From Leptospira kanakyensis (GTDB lineage: Bacteria > Spirochaetota > Leptospiria > Leptospirales > Leptospiraceae), in assembly GCF_004769235.1 (NCBI RefSeq), contig NZ_RQFG01000010.1, forward strand, positions 186,001 to 250,000: a DNA stretch of 64,000 nt, written 5' to 3'. The stretch's first letter is position 1, and each line of letters begins with the position of its first letter. The translations under genes and the position numbers were made by a program. Of this stretch, positions 63,220 to 64,000 are shown in pieces. The notes under the pieces are model-generated. The model searched no databases. It had not been told where the DNA came from and worked only from the letters and a program-made list of their open reading frames with translations.

Positions 63220-64000
63220 ACACTCTTTAAAGATAATATTTGTATTCTTCCTTCTAACAGAGTCTATTTGGTCGATAGACCTCAGTGAAATTTTTGATAA
63301 AAAATCCATCGGAAGGGAAATTTGGATTCTAGAAGACAAATCAAAATCTCTCACAATTGACGATGTATTAAAGGAAGAAACAAATCAAAAATTTACACTT
63401 TCCAAAGAAGAAATTCCAAACTTTGGACAAACTAACTTTTATTACTGGATCAAAATTTCTTTAGAAAACAAAAACAAAACGCCGATCAATCGTGTACTTG
63501 AAATCGATTACAGTAATATCGATTTAGTAGAAGTTTATTCTGTATCCAACAATAAATACAAACTAACAGATAAATCGGGAATGATGTTCCCATTCTCAGA
63601 AAGAAATATTAACAATAGAAATTTCATATATCCTTTAGAATTAACAGGAGAATCTTCCCAAATCATTTACATCAAACTTTACAATGGAGGAGGACTTTCT
63701 GTACCTCTAACTATTTGGGAGAAGGAGAATTTTTCTTCGCACTATGCCGACATCCAACATGGATTAGGATTGTATTATGGTGTTATGTTGGTGATGATCT
63801 TATACAATTTTTTTATTTTCTTAAGTGTAAGGGATCTCAGTTATTTATATTACGTAACTTATATTTTCGGGTTTTTAGGATTACAACTGACACTGACGGG
63901 ACATGGATTCCAATATTTATGGCCCAATTTACCTGAATTTCAGAGAAATGGATTTGTATTTTTTTCCGGATTCTGTGTTGCTTCACTCATTTTATTTACA
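63203..64000 (+). CDS. 7TMR-DISM sensor protein, 5' part (cut by window edge)
   Basis: 266 codons are in the window and the frame is open at the right edge. A signal peptide (about 1-24) is followed by a 7TMR-DISM extracytoplasmic beta domain (about 25-165; FYYWIKISLENKNKTPINR, LYNGGGLSVPLTIW) and the first membrane helices of the 7TM unit (GLYYGVMLVMILYNFFIFLS, then YLYYVTYIFGFLGL). The output domain lies beyond the window and may be a phosphatase, kinase or cyclase. The start overlaps the DUF3817 gene by 17 bases. Confidence 0.8.
   Translation, partial: MRPFLKHSLKIIFVFFLLTESIWSIDLSEIFDKKSIGREIWILEDKSKSLTIDDVLKEETNQKFTLSKEEIPNFGQTNFYYWIKISLENKNKTPINRVLEIDYSNIDLVEVYSVSNNKYKLTDKSGMMFPFSERNINNRNFIYPLELTGESSQIIYIKLYNGGGLSVPLTIWEKENFSSHYADIQHGLGLYYGVMLVMILYNFFIFLSVRDLSYLYYVTYIFGFLGLQLTLTGHGFQYLWPNLPEFQRNGFVFFSGFCVASLILFT

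Noticed and set aside
1..64000. tRNA, rRNA, CRISPR array, insertion sequence or prophage
   Set aside because: No cloverleaf-like sequence, no regularly spaced direct repeats, no transposase or phage genes and no rRNA signature were seen on either strand.

Overview
The window looks like chromosomal DNA from a spirochaete of the genus Leptospira, probably the saprophytic (L. biflexa-like) side. This is inferred from low-to-moderate GC, weak Shine-Dalgarno sites with frequent GTG/TTG starts, many lipoproteins with spirochaete-style lipoboxes (SHC, TNC, SLC), a DUF1577/PilZ-type protein, 7TMR-DISM sensors and a small bacterial histone-fold protein. I see no rRNA, tRNA, insertion sequence, prophage or CRISPR array, and no stretch above about 300 bases lacks a gene. 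The right-hand gene and the left-hand gene are both cut by the window edges.

Layout. 1-2624 (+): end of heme A synthase, then ctaB (haem O synthase) and two TPM-domain proteins, closed by a hairpin terminator. 2726-8212 (-): a 7TMR-DISM/SpoIIE phosphatase, a citrate-synthase-family protein, a STAS antagonist, a small zinc-ribbon protein, a lipoprotein cytochrome c and a TIGR01777 epimerase. 8287-16067 (+): seven genes that overlap or abut (membrane protein, MoxR-type AAA ATPase, unknown, HExxH/VWA protein, unknown helical protein, PaaK-like adenylate-forming enzyme, NadR-like enzyme). 16030-17901 (-): Fe(II)/2OG oxygenase, small helical protein, ICMT-like methyltransferase. 17949-24807 (+): acyltransferase, orphan HATPase, ferritin-like protein, a 1076-residue coiled-coil protein, the histone-fold protein and map. 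24865-26856 (+): a tiny secreted peptide, a response regulator, thiM and thiE. 26853-34893: queG, a thioesterase, an OmpA-like protein, two tandem repeat lipoproteins and a patatin. 35077-39984 (+, except a HepT-like protein on -): DUF1577/PilZ, FKBP, and a YHYH/MORN/SCO lipoprotein group. 40058-43235 (-): YadGH-like ABC exporter plus ABC-F. 43426-46780: unknown secreted protein, purT, ankyrin and AraC proteins. 46807-50138: copper resistance operon (copA, copZ-like, His-rich periplasmic protein) divergent from a CueR-type regulator, with a clear CueR promoter. 50148-64000: SGNH protein, GT-C-like membrane protein, zinc-ribbon protein, STAS protein, PAS histidine kinase, a P-type ATPase with an N-terminal PTS EIIA-like domain, SDR, neutral ceramidase, DUF3817 protein and a truncated 7TMR-DISM sensor.

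The most noteworthy items are: (1) the translationally coupled MoxR-ATPase/HExxH-VWA operon, which resembles MoxR-VWA ternary systems but has unrecognised partners; (2) a full-length citrate-synthase homologue in which all three classical catalytic residues are changed; (3) a P-type ATPase fused to a PtsN-like EIIA domain with the phosphorylatable His retained; (4) a bacterial histone encoded directly after a membrane-anchored giant coiled-coil protein; and (5) an orphan HepT-like protein without its catalytic motif.
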